Notes: generated by a model not told the origin, from the letters alone. A stretch of 64,000 bases of DNA from Paraburkholderia monticola (GCF_001580545.1 NZ_LRBG01000012.1:186001-250000), one strand, 5' to 3'. Shown: positions 52,484 through 62,130, numbered from the stretch's first letter. Program-made: numbers and translations.

Positions 52484-53749
52484 TCATCCCACGTGCGAGA
52501 TGAGTTCCAGATAGGCCGCCGAGAAGCGCTCCGTGGCGCCGCTATCGGTCGTGACCGCGGGTGTGCTGGCCACGCCCGAGCTCGCGCAGTCGGACGGATA
52601 GCGGCGCAGCGGTCCGCGCAATGCATTCAGAGGCGGCTTGATCGGCCCGTGCAACGGCGCGCCATGCGTTCCCGCGGCATTCGCCGGGCCATTGACCGAG
52701 GTGGGTTCCGGCACATGACGCAGCCCGGATGACGGACGCCCCGCCAGGCGCTGCGCAGGGTTGGCCGATGCGGGTGCCGATGCGGGTGCTGATGAGGGTG
52801 CCAAGGCAGGCCCGGGGGTAGCCTCGGCCATCGTCGCGGCTGCGGCATCGGTGGCGCATTCACGATCGATCCACTGCCGCGCCCAGTCGAGCGCGAACTG
52901 CTGCGCGTGCCGGCCATCCGCGAAACGCGGGCCGACGAGCCCCGAGCGCTCGACGCGCTTGCCGTCCCTGATGATCTCCGCCCACCCGCGATACATCGCG
53001 CCCGGCACTTCTTCGACCACCACATAGATCAGATAGCCGCGCGAATCGGCGACCTGCATGCCGCTTGGCGCAAGGCTCATCGATAGCGACGCACGCGATT
53101 CATCCGCCGCGGCTGACGCGTTCGCCGCGTCAGGCGTGGATTGCGCGACATTCGCCACGCTCATCGTATCCGCCTGCCCCGCAGCCGCTTCGGCATGCGT
53201 CATCGCCGTCGCCGCGAACGGCGCGAACGCGGAGGTCGCCAGTGCGCCAGCCGATGCCGCCTGAGGCCCGGCCAATTGACGCGTGATATCGCCGATCGGA
53301 TCGGCCATGCGCCATTGGGTCGACGCGCTCGCGACGCCGGGCGCCTGCCACGACTCGGGACTCTTCCACGACACGCCGCGCAGACCATTGTCTTCGCGCG
53401 GGCTCGGGGTTTGCACGACCGGTGCCGCGGGTCTGACCGTAATGGGCGGCGCCGGTTGGGGAATGTACGCGAAGGTGCGGCCGCCCTGTGACAACAGGCG
53501 GACCATCTCGAGCAGCGTGCCGTTCAGTTGCCACTCCTCGAAGCGGCGGCGGCAGGTGGGACCGGACGGATAGCGGCCCGGCAGCTTCGACCACGGCTCG
53601 CCGGTGGTCAGAATCCACAGCACGGCATTCGTCACGATGCGCGGTTCGGCGCGCGGCCGGCCGCGCCGGTTCAGACGGACGGCCGGCTCGTCAGAGACAA
53701 GGGGCGCGAGCAGCGCCCATTCGTCGTTGCTTAGTTCATCGAAAAACAT
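52484..53749 (-). CDS. Protein with IS5-transposase N-terminal (DUF4096) domain fused to a Pro/Ala-rich unknown region
   Basis: A 421-residue protein. Residues 1-80 (FFDELSNDEWALLAPLV, GRPRAEPRIVTNAVLWIL, TTGEPWSKLPGRYPSGPTCR) are a good DUF4096 transposase N-terminus, but no DDE domain follows. Instead come Pro/Ala/Ser-rich linkers and a folded-looking segment with GYLIYVVVEEVPGAMYRGWA (near 240-300). GGAG before ATG 53749. The frame is intact, so domestication rather than decay is likely. Convergent with bceA. No mobile ends seen. Confidence 0.6.
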   Translation of the reverse strand: MFFDELSNDEWALLAPLVSDEPAVRLNRRGRPRAEPRIVTNAVLWILTTGEPWSKLPGRYPSGPTCRRRFEEWQLNGTLLEMVRLLSQGGRTFAYIPQPAPPITVRPAAPVVQTPSPREDNGLRGVSWKSPESWQAPGVASASTQWRMADPIGDITRQLAGPQAASAGALATSAFAPFAATAMTHAEAAAGQADTMSVANVAQSTPDAANASAAADESRASLSMSLAPSGMQVADSRGYLIYVVVEEVPGAMYRGWAEIIRDGKRVERSGLVGPRFADGRHAQQFALDWARQWIDRECATDAAAATMAEATPGPALAPSSAPASAPASANPAQRLAGRPSSGLRHVPEPTSVNGPANAAGTHGAPLHGPIKPPLNALRGPLRRYPSDCASSGVASTPAVTTDSGATERFSAAYLELISHVG

Positions 53750-54320
53750 CGGATTTTCTCCACGCAGCCTGGCCTGGCTGCGGCGTTGGGCCTGCCACGG
53801 ATTCTCAGCGTTCACGACCCGTGTGCGGCCCTCGGTTGCACAAATTTGTTTTGTCCGTTTGGCTGACTGGGACATGGCGCCCACACATGGTGCGGCTCGT
53901 CCCTATTGCGAAGCACAAAACGCGGTCTCACTCGTGCACGGGAAAATTTGTGCACGAAGCATACCATTCCAACCTTTGCATGAATACGGTTGAGACAAGT
54001 GTTACGGATAGAAACAATCTTGTCCGTTTCGCTGCGTCGATTCACGTATTGCTGTAACAGAGGCGGCTGCTTATCTCGCATCGACTTAGTGTATTGCAAA
54101 GCACAATGTCGCGTGATCTAGAGCAATGGCATTTAGAAATACGATTACCCAGCCAGCATGCATTTCAATGCGTTTTGAGGAGCGGCGATATCGCGTATCG
54201 GCAGACGGACGGCGACGCACATGCGCGGTGCCATGAAGGCAACGGAAGGCGCGCATGCGCGGGTTGCGCATGCGCGAAGTTCGGGGCGTCGATGCTACGA
54301 CGAAGTCGCTTCGAGCGACG
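53750..54320. other. 571-bp spacer with inverted repeats
   Basis: No gene. TGCACAAATTT (53837-53847) matches the reverse of AAATTTGTGCA (53945-53955). TCGTGCAC/GTGCACGA (53933-53940, 53951-53958) forms an 8-bp hairpin. TTGTCCGTTT occurs at 53851 and 54020. A GCAGCC/GGCTGC hairpin lies at 53764-53781 just before the domesticated transposase-like gene. Confidence 0.55.
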
Positions 54321-54620
54321 TTATGCGCGCACCGGTTTCGCTGCGTGCTCGCCGACTACCGTGGTCCATTCGCGCACACGCCAAGCCTTGACGAGTCCGG
54401 ATAGCACGTAGGGATCGGCCTTGGCAAAGGCTTCCGCGACGGCCGGCGAGCTGCCGGTAAACAGCAGCACCGCACCGTCCGTCGGGTCGGCGAGCGCGCC
54501 GGCCAGCAGAAGTTCGCCCCGCCCGGCGGCGGCCCATGCGAGCTTCAGATGCGCGTCGCGGTACTCGCCGCGCCGCTCCAGATAGTCGGGGACCAACTCG
54601 TACATCAACAGGTAATGCAT
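54321..54620 (-). CDS. YciI-family protein
   Basis: A 99-residue protein of the YCII/ferredoxin-like alpha-beta fold: MHYLLMYELVPDYLERRGEY, LAWAAAGRGELLLAGALADP and ADPYVLSGLVKAWRVREWTT. The conserved His/Asp pair of the putative active site is in part preserved (R-x-x-H...). Function unknown, though related enzymes cleave dechlorination intermediates. GAGGAA upstream supports the start. Isolated gene. Confidence 0.87.
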   Translation of the reverse strand: MHYLLMYELVPDYLERRGEYRDAHLKLAWAAAGRGELLLAGALADPTDGAVLLFTGSSPAVAEAFAKADPYVLSGLVKAWRVREWTTVVGEHAAKPVRA

Positions 54621-55071
54621 GGTAAGTTTCCTCGCGAGGATAAAGATCGACGCGCATCGGCATGTATCCCATCGCCGTTTCGCATCACGTTGAACGTCGA
54701 ATTTAACGCCTATTTTTTATTCATATGCATTCGCAGCAGAGTAGACATATTCAATGCCTTTTAGTCGTATTCCCATATGATGAACCTGGTAATTTCGTTT
54801 CGATACATTTGAAATAATCGCGGCGATTAATCTGCATTGCATATCAATATTGGCGGGTTTGGTTCATTCGATCGTTTCAAACGCCGCATGCCCGGATGCT
54901 GCGTCCACTCAGGGAAAACGAGCGCGCAGCGCTGTCAACCAGAATGCGTTTTGGTCCGTTCTCGCAGACGGCATTTGCCATAATGGATGCGCCGAGGGGC
55001 TCCGGGATGCCATCGTCGCCCGCGCGCATGAACGACCAAAAACGTTTTCATCACCACCGATGGAGTGTCCC
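54621..55071. other. 451-bp AT-rich spacer
   Basis: No supported gene or repeat. It probably holds the psiF promoter near its right end. Confidence 0.4.
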
Positions 55072-55371
55072 ATGAAAATTCAATCCGCTATCGCTACGCT
55101 GGTGCTGGGCGCGGTACTCGTCTCGCCGGCGTTCGCGGCGAACAGCCAGCAGACCAAAATGGCCGACTGCAACAAGCAGGCGGGCGACAAGAAAGGCGAC
55201 GATCGCAAGGCGTTCATGCAAACCTGCCTGTCCGCGAAGCCTGCCGCCGCCTCCGCCCCGATGAGCCAGCAGGACAAGATGAAGGTATGCAACAAGCAGG
55301 CGGCCGACAAGAAGGGCGACGACCGCAAGGCCTTCATGAAGACCTGTCTGTCGTCGGCGCCGGCTAACTGA
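55072..55371 (+). CDS. psiF: PsiF-repeat periplasmic protein
   Basis: A 99-residue exported protein: signal peptide IQSAIATLVLGAVLVSPAFA, then two PsiF repeats, each CNKQA-x-DKKGDDRKAFM-x-TCLS with two cysteines. Phosphate-starvation-inducible in E. coli, function unknown. GGAG upstream gives the start. A single-gene unit. Confidence 0.9.
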   Translation: MKIQSAIATLVLGAVLVSPAFAANSQQTKMADCNKQAGDKKGDDRKAFMQTCLSAKPAAASAPMSQQDKMKVCNKQAADKKGDDRKAFMKTCLSSAPAN

Positions 55372-55602
55372 GCACGGTAGCCATCCCCCACGTCGGCGCC
55401 ATCCGGTCACCGCGGCGCCGGCGCATCGTTGTCCCCACGATGCGCATCGGCCGGATCCCCCTCCTTCGCAGTCCACCCGCCGGAACGCGCCGTTTTCTTC
55501 TATGATGGCTGCGGAGACGGCCCACCCTCACAGACAGAATCAATCAATTACGCGGGCCGCCATCTTGTCGTTGGTGCTACTGAGCATCGATTGGAGGCAA
55601 GG

Positions 55603-56052
55603 ATGGTATCGAAGCGCAAAAACCGCTGGTTAAGGCGGTGGTTGCTGGTCATCATATTCTGGGCCGTGCCCGTGGCGATCGTCGCGGTCAACGAGATCCG
55701 CGAGGAAATGTCGTATAACGGGGTCGATCTCGACCGCGCGCTGACCACCTGGAATTTCACCGACGCGCAGCGCGCCGCCGGCGCACCCGCGCATTGCCAC
55801 GGCAAGCCCGACGAGGCCAAAGCCGCCGGCTGCCCGGCCGATGTGCTGGCCGCCAACGCGCCGCGCCAGCAGGATGCGATCAACGAATACAGCGTGCGCC
55901 GCTCGACACTGTTCGCCTATCTGTGGCACGCCTTCGTCGGCTATTGGGTCGTGCCGGCGGCGATCTTGTTCGTGATCGGCGCGATCATCGGCATGGTGCG
56001 CCGCGCGCTGCGGCGCCCGCCCGCGGTCAAGAGTCCTGCGAATCACGGCTGA
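55603..56052 (+). CDS. Two-helix membrane protein of unknown function
   Basis: A 149-residue protein with a TM helix at 13-29 (LLVIIFWAVPVAIVAVNEI) and another near 110-133 (WVVPAAILFVIGAIIGMVRR), with a hydrophilic segment between. Very basic N-terminus. GGAGG precedes the ATG at 55603. No family recognised. Confidence 0.75.
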   Translation: MVSKRKNRWLRRWLLVIIFWAVPVAIVAVNEIREEMSYNGVDLDRALTTWNFTDAQRAAGAPAHCHGKPDEAKAAGCPADVLAANAPRQQDAINEYSVRRSTLFAYLWHAFVGYWVVPAAILFVIGAIIGMVRRALRRPPAVKSPANHG

Positions 56053-56461
56053 TTCAACGGTTGAGTCCACGGCCGAGTCGCGGCACACCGTTTGCTATCT
56101 GTTGCAAATCACTGCATCGAAGCGACACTGTCAACTCCATGTCGATGGCCCGCAGGACGACGCGAAAATCGGTAAAAACCGGCGCACCGCGCAAACGCGT
56201 CGCACCGTTCCCACTTTCACCGCGGCTTGGGCGCTCTTCACCTTCGCTCCCTCCAAAGCTCGCTCGCCGGGTACTTCGAGGTCGTGCCGCCAGCCGGTCA
56301 AAGTTACTGGCCCGCCGCTTACGATCAGCCCCAAACCCTTGTCCCGTAAGGCTTTTCACGTTGGCGCGCGACGCGCCTTTTACACTGGCCTGTGTTATAA
56401 CCCAAAGGCAACCAGGCGACACCACGACGGTTGCGCCCCGGATCCATGACGGAGAAAAACG
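56053..56461. other. 409-bp spacer
   Basis: No supported gene. A CG-rich stretch, then the promoter region of the YSC84-like gene near 56.4 kb. Confidence 0.4.
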
Positions 56462-57049
56462 ATGCAAAGACGACACTTCATGTTGAAGACGACCGCTGCG
56501 CTTGCTTTCGGAGGCCTTGCACTCGCCGGCTGCACGACGACGGGTAACACGCCGGACAATCCCCACGTCGACGCCTCGAAACGACAGTCGATCGACGCGA
56601 GCGTCGACGGCACGATGTCCAAGCTGTTCACGACCGTGCCGGGCTCGCGCGAGCTGGTGTCGAAGGCGCGCGGCGTACTGGTGTTCCCATCGGTGCTGCA
56701 GGCGGGCTTCATCGTCGGCGGCCAGTATGGCGAAGGCGCACTGCGGGTGGGCGGCGCGACGGTCGGCTACTACAGCACCGTGTCGGGCTCGTTCGGCCTG
56801 CAGGCCGGTGCGCAGTCGAAGGCGCTGATCTTCCTGTTCATGACGCAGGATTCGCTCGACAAATTCCGCAACGCGGACGGCTGGTCGGCCGGCGTCGATG
56901 CATCGGTCGCGCTCGTGAAGGTCGGCGCGAACGGCGCGGTCGACACGAACACGGCCACCGCGCCGGTGCAAGTGTTCGTGCTGACCAACGCGGGCCTGAT
57001 GGGCGACGTGTCGCTGCAAGGCACGAAGGTCTCGCGGCTGAAGATCTGA
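56462..57049 (+). CDS. YSC84-like (DUF500) lipoprotein
   Basis: A 195-residue lipoprotein: lipobox GGLALAGC, then the YSC84-related domain (SRELVSKARGVLVFPSVLQA, then GFIVGGQYGEGALR, GYYSTVSGSFGLQAG). Bacterial members are membrane-associated proteins of unknown role, some lipid-binding. Ends in a strong terminator. Confidence 0.9.
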   Translation: MQRRHFMLKTTAALAFGGLALAGCTTTGNTPDNPHVDASKRQSIDASVDGTMSKLFTTVPGSRELVSKARGVLVFPSVLQAGFIVGGQYGEGALRVGGATVGYYSTVSGSFGLQAGAQSKALIFLFMTQDSLDKFRNADGWSAGVDASVALVKVGANGAVDTNTATAPVQVFVLTNAGLMGDVSLQGTKVSRLKI

Positions 57050-57135
57050 ACGCGCTCGTCAGCACCCGTAGCTGAATACTGGAGCGCGCATCACAACGCG
57101 TACGTCAGTGTCGTATCGGGATCGCATCGCGGCCG

Positions 57136-57179
57136 AGGCCGCGCGAATCGCCCTTCAATGGTGTTCGCGCGGCCTTTTT
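57136..57179 (+). terminator. Intrinsic terminator after the YSC84-like gene
   Basis: AGGCCGCGCGAA pairs with TTCGCGCGGCCT (12 bp) around 16 bases, followed by TTTTT. Confidence 0.9.
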
Positions 57180-57203
57180 GTTGAGCTGCTGCTCACGCAC
57201 GAA

Positions 57204-57236
57204 TGAAAACGGCGCTGCGCTTCGCGCAACGCCGTC
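57204..57236 (-). terminator. Intrinsic terminator after the GT4 gene
   Basis: On the minus strand GACGGCG ... CGCCGTT with an inner TGCGC/GCGCA stem, followed by TTTCATTC. Lies 30 bp after the GT4 stop. Confidence 0.75.
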
Positions 57237-57265
57237 CTGGTTCGAAATGCTGCAATGATGCCGCG

Positions 57266-58333
57266 TCAACCGCCCGACGAGTCGACCACCTTGAACCGCG
57301 AGCGCTTCTGCGCGCGAATCACCATCTGATACGCCTCCACATACTCCCGCGCCATCCGGTGCGACGTGAAGCGCTCCTCGAAACGCCGCCGCACGCCCGC
57401 GCGCGGCACCTTGTGCAGCCGGTTCACGGCCGCCACCGCGCCGATCTCGTCCTCGACGATAAACCCGGTCAGCCCCTCTTCGAGCACTTCAGGCACCGAG
57501 CCGCGGTTGAATGCGATCACCGGCGTTCCGCACGCCATCGCCTCGATCATCACGAGACCGAACGGCTCCGGCCAGTCGATCGGAAACAGCAGCGCATGCG
57601 CGCCCGACAGAAATTCGGCCTTCTGATCATCGGCAATCTCGCCGATGTACTCCACGTACGGCAGGTCGAGCAAGGGCCGGATATCGCGCTCGAAGTATTC
57701 GCGGTCGGCCGAATCGACCTTGGCGGCAATGCGAATCGGCAAGCCGCAGCGGCCCGCGATGCGGATCGCCGTATCGACGCGTTTTTCCGGCGAAATCCGG
57801 CCGAGAAACGCGAGGTACCGCTGCTCGACCGGTTGCGGCGTGTACAGCTGCTCCGGCAACCCGTGATAGACCGTGGTCAGCCAGCGCGCCTGCGGCAGCG
57901 GATGACGCTGCGCATTCGAAATGGAGATCACCGGCGCGGTGTTGAACGTGTCGAACACCGGCTGCTGCTCGGGCAGATCGAGCCGGCCGTGCATCGTCGT
58001 GACGAACGGCGTGTCCTGGCGCTTGAATACCGAGAACGAGTAGTAGTCGAGGTGAAAATGCAGCACGTCGAACTCGTCGGCCTGGCGGCGCACGAGTTCC
58101 ATCAGCAGCATATGCGGCGCGATGCGGTCGCGAATGCCCGGATCGAGGCGCAGCGCGCGCGGCCAGACCGCTTCGAGCTTGGCGCTGGTGACGGAGTCGC
58201 CGCTCGCGAACAGCGTCACGTCATGGCCCTGCTCGACCAGCGCCTCGGTGATGTACGACACGACGCGCTCCGTGCCGCCATAGAGCTTCGGCGGCACCGA
58301 TTCGGTCAGCGGGGCGATCTGAGCAATCTTCAT
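57266..58333 (-). CDS. GT4 glycosyltransferase (stand-alone)
   Basis: A 355-residue GT-B/GT4 protein: KIAQIAPLTESVPPKLYGGT, GGTERVVSYITEAL and EPFGLVMIEAMACGTPVIAF (EX7E). Closest in type to trehalose/sucrose-like or lipid-glycan GT4 transferases; substrate not determined. GGAGA upstream of ATG 58333. The longer frame lacks an RBS. Same strand as otsA, 250 bp downstream of it. Confidence 0.85.
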   Translation of the reverse strand: MKIAQIAPLTESVPPKLYGGTERVVSYITEALVEQGHDVTLFASGDSVTSAKLEAVWPRALRLDPGIRDRIAPHMLLMELVRRQADEFDVLHFHLDYYSFSVFKRQDTPFVTTMHGRLDLPEQQPVFDTFNTAPVISISNAQRHPLPQARWLTTVYHGLPEQLYTPQPVEQRYLAFLGRISPEKRVDTAIRIAGRCGLPIRIAAKVDSADREYFERDIRPLLDLPYVEYIGEIADDQKAEFLSGAHALLFPIDWPEPFGLVMIEAMACGTPVIAFNRGSVPEVLEEGLTGFIVEDEIGAVAAVNRLHKVPRAGVRRRFEERFTSHRMAREYVEAYQMVIRAQKRSRFKVVDSSGG

Positions 58334-58580
58334 ATTTGTGTCTCCGTAAGCCAGCGGCTGGCGCGCCAAACGCGGCGCCGCGGCGACGCCGAGTATGACA
58401 GCGCCATGACGTCGGATCAATGCACGCCGCGCATATCAGCGTCGCGAGCATCATCGTAGGGGGCATTATTCCCTGGCAGCCGCGGAAAAGCCGCCGGTCT
58501 TGCAATTGCTCGGTGCTGTTACAAACGGCTTACATCCCGTGACAGGCGCTCACGCGCCGGCCTGGGACGACTGCGCCCCC

Positions 58581-59993
58581 TCACTTGTAGCCGCCGCCCT
58601 CGCCCGTCTTGTGCAGCGGCATGCTGCGCAAATCGCTGAGGAAAGTGTCGCGCCACACGCCGAGATCGTTCTTGCGCAGCGCCGCCATGTCGCTCTCGTG
58701 CCGTCGCTGACGCGCCTCGAGCGGCATCTGCAGCGCGCGTTGCAGGGCTTCGCACATGCCGATCGCGTCGTGCGGATTGACGAGCAGCGCGCCGGAGAGT
58801 TCGGCGGCCGCGCCCGCGAAAATCGACAGCACGAGCACGCCGGGATCGTCGGGATTCTGCGCGGCGACATACTCCTTCGCGACGAGGTTCATGCCGTCAT
58901 GCAGCGGCGTGACGAAGCCGATCTGCGACTCGCGAAACAGCGACATCAGCTTCCAGCGGTCGTATTGCTGGTTCAGGTAGCGGATCGGCGTGTAATCGAG
59001 CCCCGAGTAGCGGCCGTTGATGCGCCCGGCTTCGTATTCGAGATCCTGGCGGATCTTCTGGTAGGTCGCGACGTCGGAGCGCGTCGGCGGCGCGATCTGC
59101 ACGAGCGTGACGTTGCCGCGCCATTCGGGTGAGCGTTCGAGCAGCAGTTCGAACGCGCGAAACCGCTCGACCAGTCCCTTCGAATAATCGAGCCGGTCGA
59201 CGCTCATGATCAGCTTGCGCCCCTCGAGACTCTGCTTCAGGTCGAGCACGTGCTGGCGGCTTTCGTAGCGCTTCGCCTGCTCGGCGATTTCGTCGGGGAA
59301 TACGCCGATCCGGTAGACGCCGGTGCGCAGCGTGCGGCCGAACGCCTCGACTTCGCCGTCCGCGCTGACGGTGCCGCGCGCATGACGGGTCACGTAGTCG
59401 TGGAACGCCTGCTGGTCGGTGGCGGTCTGGAACCCGAGCAGGTCGTAGCACGACAGCGACTTCGCGAGTTCTTCGTGAGGCGGAATGTTGAGCAGGATCT
59501 GCGGCGCGGGAAACGGAATATGCAGGAAGAAACCGATGCGGTTCGTCACGCCCTCGTTGCGCAGCGCCTCGGCGAACGGGATCAGATGGTAGTCGTGAAT
59601 CCAGATGATGTCGTCGGGTTCCAGCAGCTTGACCAGCTTGTGCGCGAGCCACGCATTGACGCGCCGGTAGCCCGCGTATTCGTCGCGCTCGTAGCGCGCG
59701 AGATCGTTGCGATAGTGGAACACCGGCCACAGCGTCGCGTTCGAGAAACCGCGGTAGTACTGGTCGTAGTCCTTGCGCGTGAGGCCCACGGTCGCGAAGG
59801 TCACCGAGCCGTCCTGCTCGAGCGTCGGCCCGGCATTGGCGACCGTCTCGCTGACCACGTCGCCGCTCCAGCCGAACCAGACGCCGCCCGCATCCTTGAG
59901 CGCGCCGAACACGCCCACAGCCAGTCCGCCTGCCGATCCCTTGGTCTCCGTCGGCGTCGCAACCCGATTCGACACGACGATCAATCGGCCCAT
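58581..59993 (-). CDS. otsA: Alpha,alpha-trehalose-phosphate synthase
   Basis: A 470-residue GT20 enzyme: GRLIVVSNRVATP start, GSAGGLAVGVFGALKDAGG (donor loop), IWIHDYHLIPFAEALR, SVDRLDYSKGLVERFRAFEL and HDGMNLVAKEYVAAQNPDDP. Makes trehalose-6-phosphate from UDP-glucose and glucose-6-P. GGAGG is ten bases before ATG 59993. No otsB adjacent. MscS lies upstream, so an osmotic-stress neighbourhood. Confidence 0.96.
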   Translation of the reverse strand: MGRLIVVSNRVATPTETKGSAGGLAVGVFGALKDAGGVWFGWSGDVVSETVANAGPTLEQDGSVTFATVGLTRKDYDQYYRGFSNATLWPVFHYRNDLARYERDEYAGYRRVNAWLAHKLVKLLEPDDIIWIHDYHLIPFAEALRNEGVTNRIGFFLHIPFPAPQILLNIPPHEELAKSLSCYDLLGFQTATDQQAFHDYVTRHARGTVSADGEVEAFGRTLRTGVYRIGVFPDEIAEQAKRYESRQHVLDLKQSLEGRKLIMSVDRLDYSKGLVERFRAFELLLERSPEWRGNVTLVQIAPPTRSDVATYQKIRQDLEYEAGRINGRYSGLDYTPIRYLNQQYDRWKLMSLFRESQIGFVTPLHDGMNLVAKEYVAAQNPDDPGVLVLSIFAGAAAELSGALLVNPHDAIGMCEALQRALQMPLEARQRRHESDMAALRKNDLGVWRDTFLSDLRSMPLHKTGEGGGYK

Positions 59994-60147
59994 CTTTGGA
60001 TGTCCTCCGTAGTTCTTGCCAGACGCCGCGCCGCCTGAATGAGCGTGGCGCGCCGTATGGCAGCAAACCGCATGCCCGCGCATGCCCACGCACGGTTTCG
60101 CGCGAGCGCGCGCACGCAGTTTGGCGTTCGCGATTCTCGACCCGCAG

Positions 60148-61380
60148 CTAAGCCTGCTCCTTTGCCTTGTGCGGGGCCTCGGCCACGCCAGGGCGGCCGA
60201 TGCGGGTCGCCACTGGATCGGCTTCGGTATGCGCCGCCGTGCTGCCAGCCGGCGTCTGGCGACTGCGCGGCGCCCAGTCGAGCGGGCCCTCGCCGCCTGT
60301 CTCCAGCTCCGCCGATACCTCGGCGCGCGCCCGCGGCAGGTATTCCGGGTAATGCCGGTGAATAAAATCGAGCAAGCCTTCGCGCACGCGGCAACGCAGG
60401 TCCCACGCGAGGCCGGAATCGGGCGCGCTGACGAGCGCGCGCAGTTGCATCGCGCGCTCGGTGCAGTCCGTCACCTGCAGCACCTGCACGCGGCGGTCCC
60501 ACTCGGGCGCGCTCTCGACGATGCGCGCGAGCTCCTCGCGCAGCGGCGCGAGCGGCATGCGGTAATCGACGAACAGGAACACGGTGCCGATGATCTGCGA
60601 ACTGCTGCGTGTCCAGTTGGAGAACGGATTCTCGATAAACCATTGCAGCGGCACGATCAGCCGGCGCTGATCCCACAGCCGCACCGACACGTAAGTGCCG
60701 GTGATCTCCTCGATGCGCCCCCACTCGTTCTGGATCACGACGACGTCGTCGAGGCGGATCGGTTGAGACAGCGCGATCTGCAGACCGGCGATCAGATTGC
60801 CGAGCACCGGCCGCGCCGCAATACCGGCAACCAGACCGGCGACACCCGCCGACGCCAGCAGGCTCGCGCCGATCTGCCGCACGTTCGGCAAGGTCATCAG
60901 CGCGCCGCCCACGCCGACGATCACGATCACGATCATCACCGAGCGCGCGAGCACGCGCGCCTGCGTATGGATGCGGCGCGCATGCAGGTTATCGGCGGTA
61001 TCGAGCGGATGGGCGCGGATGATCGCTTCGCCGATCGCCGCGGCCGAGCGCACCGACAGCCACGTGAGCGCGGCGATCAGCGCGATGCCGGTGACGTCGC
61101 GCACCGGTTCGATGAAGTTGAGGGTATCGGGCGCCTCGGACCAGACCCACGCGAACACGACGATCACGAGGGTGAACAGCGAGGGCTTGTCGATATAGCG
61201 CAGCACGACGCTCGTCACCGCATGCGGCAGCGCGAGGCGCATCACGATCCGCGCGCCGAAGCGGTGAATGCCGATGGCCACGATCGTTACGATGGCCGTC
61301 ACGATCAGCGTGCCAAGCCATGTATGCAGCGGCGAGGCGGCCACGCGGTAGAAGTCGTCGATAGTAGGCATAACGGGCAT
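60148..61380 (-). CDS. MscS-family mechanosensitive channel
   Basis: A 410-residue membrane protein with four to five TM helices. The pore helix is GASLLASAGVAGLVAGIAAR, then the beta-domain RLDDVVVIQNEWGRIEEITG, with the MscS C-terminal domain. Releases solutes on hypo-osmotic shock. Start at 61380 or the ATG at 61371 (GGAGGAAG lies close to both). Confidence 0.9.
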   Translation of the reverse strand: MPVMPTIDDFYRVAASPLHTWLGTLIVTAIVTIVAIGIHRFGARIVMRLALPHAVTSVVLRYIDKPSLFTLVIVVFAWVWSEAPDTLNFIEPVRDVTGIALIAALTWLSVRSAAAIGEAIIRAHPLDTADNLHARRIHTQARVLARSVMIVIVIVGVGGALMTLPNVRQIGASLLASAGVAGLVAGIAARPVLGNLIAGLQIALSQPIRLDDVVVIQNEWGRIEEITGTYVSVRLWDQRRLIVPLQWFIENPFSNWTRSSSQIIGTVFLFVDYRMPLAPLREELARIVESAPEWDRRVQVLQVTDCTERAMQLRALVSAPDSGLAWDLRCRVREGLLDFIHRHYPEYLPRARAEVSAELETGGEGPLDWAPRSRQTPAGSTAAHTEADPVATRIGRPGVAEAPHKAKEQA

Positions 61381-61423
61381 CTTCCTCCGGGCTCGATGAG
61401 CGGCGGCGCGCCTGCGGGACTAC

Positions 61424-61448
61424 TGACTGCTGACTGCTGACTGCTGAC
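61424..61448. repeat. TGACTGC heptanucleotide repeat upstream of the MscS gene
   Basis: Three and a half tandem copies of TGACTGC (61424-61448), 44 bp before the MscS start, in the promoter/leader. A slippage-prone short repeat that could alter expression. Confidence 0.85.
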
Positions 61449-61549
61449 ATCTGAAGTCGTCGCCACAATGGGGGCGGTGACTCGACGCCCGGCGCACGCG
61501 ATGGCGCCAGGGCGTTACAACGGGTTCTACGCGGCCCGGCGGTGGCCGA

Positions 61550-61906
61550 TCAGCCGCCGCCCTTGCACGGAAACGCCTTGCCGAGACCCAGCGAAATCGC
61601 CGTGCTCGCGTTGTAGCCCACGGCGTTCGGCGTCTCGGCGATGTACTTGCGCACCGCGTCGGTCAGCTGCGCCGAGCGCGCATCCGGCGGCAGACAGAAG
61701 TACTGGCCGACGCGCGGACCGGTGGTGCCGCCGATCGCGTCGATGGTGTTGAAGATACCGTCGGCCGCGCCCTCGATGTAGGCCGCGCAGGCACTACGCG
61801 AAGCCACGTCGGTCTTGGTGCACAGCTTGTTGAGGTCGCCCCCCGTAAATGCGGCTGCCGAAAGCGGCAAGGCAAGCGCGCCGGCGAAAATCAAAGCCCG
61901 CAGCAT
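61550..61906 (-). CDS. Rap1a/Tai-like secreted protein
   Basis: A 118-residue exported protein: signal peptide LRALIFAGALALPLSAAAF, then GDLNKLCTKT, ACAAYIEGAADGI and KAFPCKGGG with four cysteines in the Rap1a/Tai T6SS immunity pattern. No effector gene is adjacent, so it is an orphan. AAAGGA upstream. Confidence 0.8.
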   Translation of the reverse strand: MLRALIFAGALALPLSAAAFTGGDLNKLCTKTDVASRSACAAYIEGAADGIFNTIDAIGGTTGPRVGQYFCLPPDARSAQLTDAVRKYIAETPNAVGYNASTAISLGLGKAFPCKGGG

Positions 61907-62130
61907 GGTGTTCCTTTCCAGGGTTGTTTATCACGCGGTCTTTCTGCCGCATCCGGACGGCGCGCCAGACGGCGCGCCGAAGTCGTCATTCTGCACTGTT
62001 TTATGCGGCGGCAGCAGGCTCGCTGCCGCGCGGGTCGGACAAAACCGCTGCGAATCAACTATGAAGCGGCTATGAATCCGCTACGAATCGGCCGCCAGGC
62101 GGCTAAGCAACGGTGTGCCCGCCGGCAGGG

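Noticed and set aside
55072..55371. Direct repeats within psiF as a possible repeat element
   Set aside because: They are the two protein-level PsiF repeats, expected for the family.
57061..57110. Possible tRNA-like or small RNA gene after the YSC84-like gene
   Set aside because: No cloverleaf or promoter could be drawn. Only the terminator at 57136-57179 is clear.
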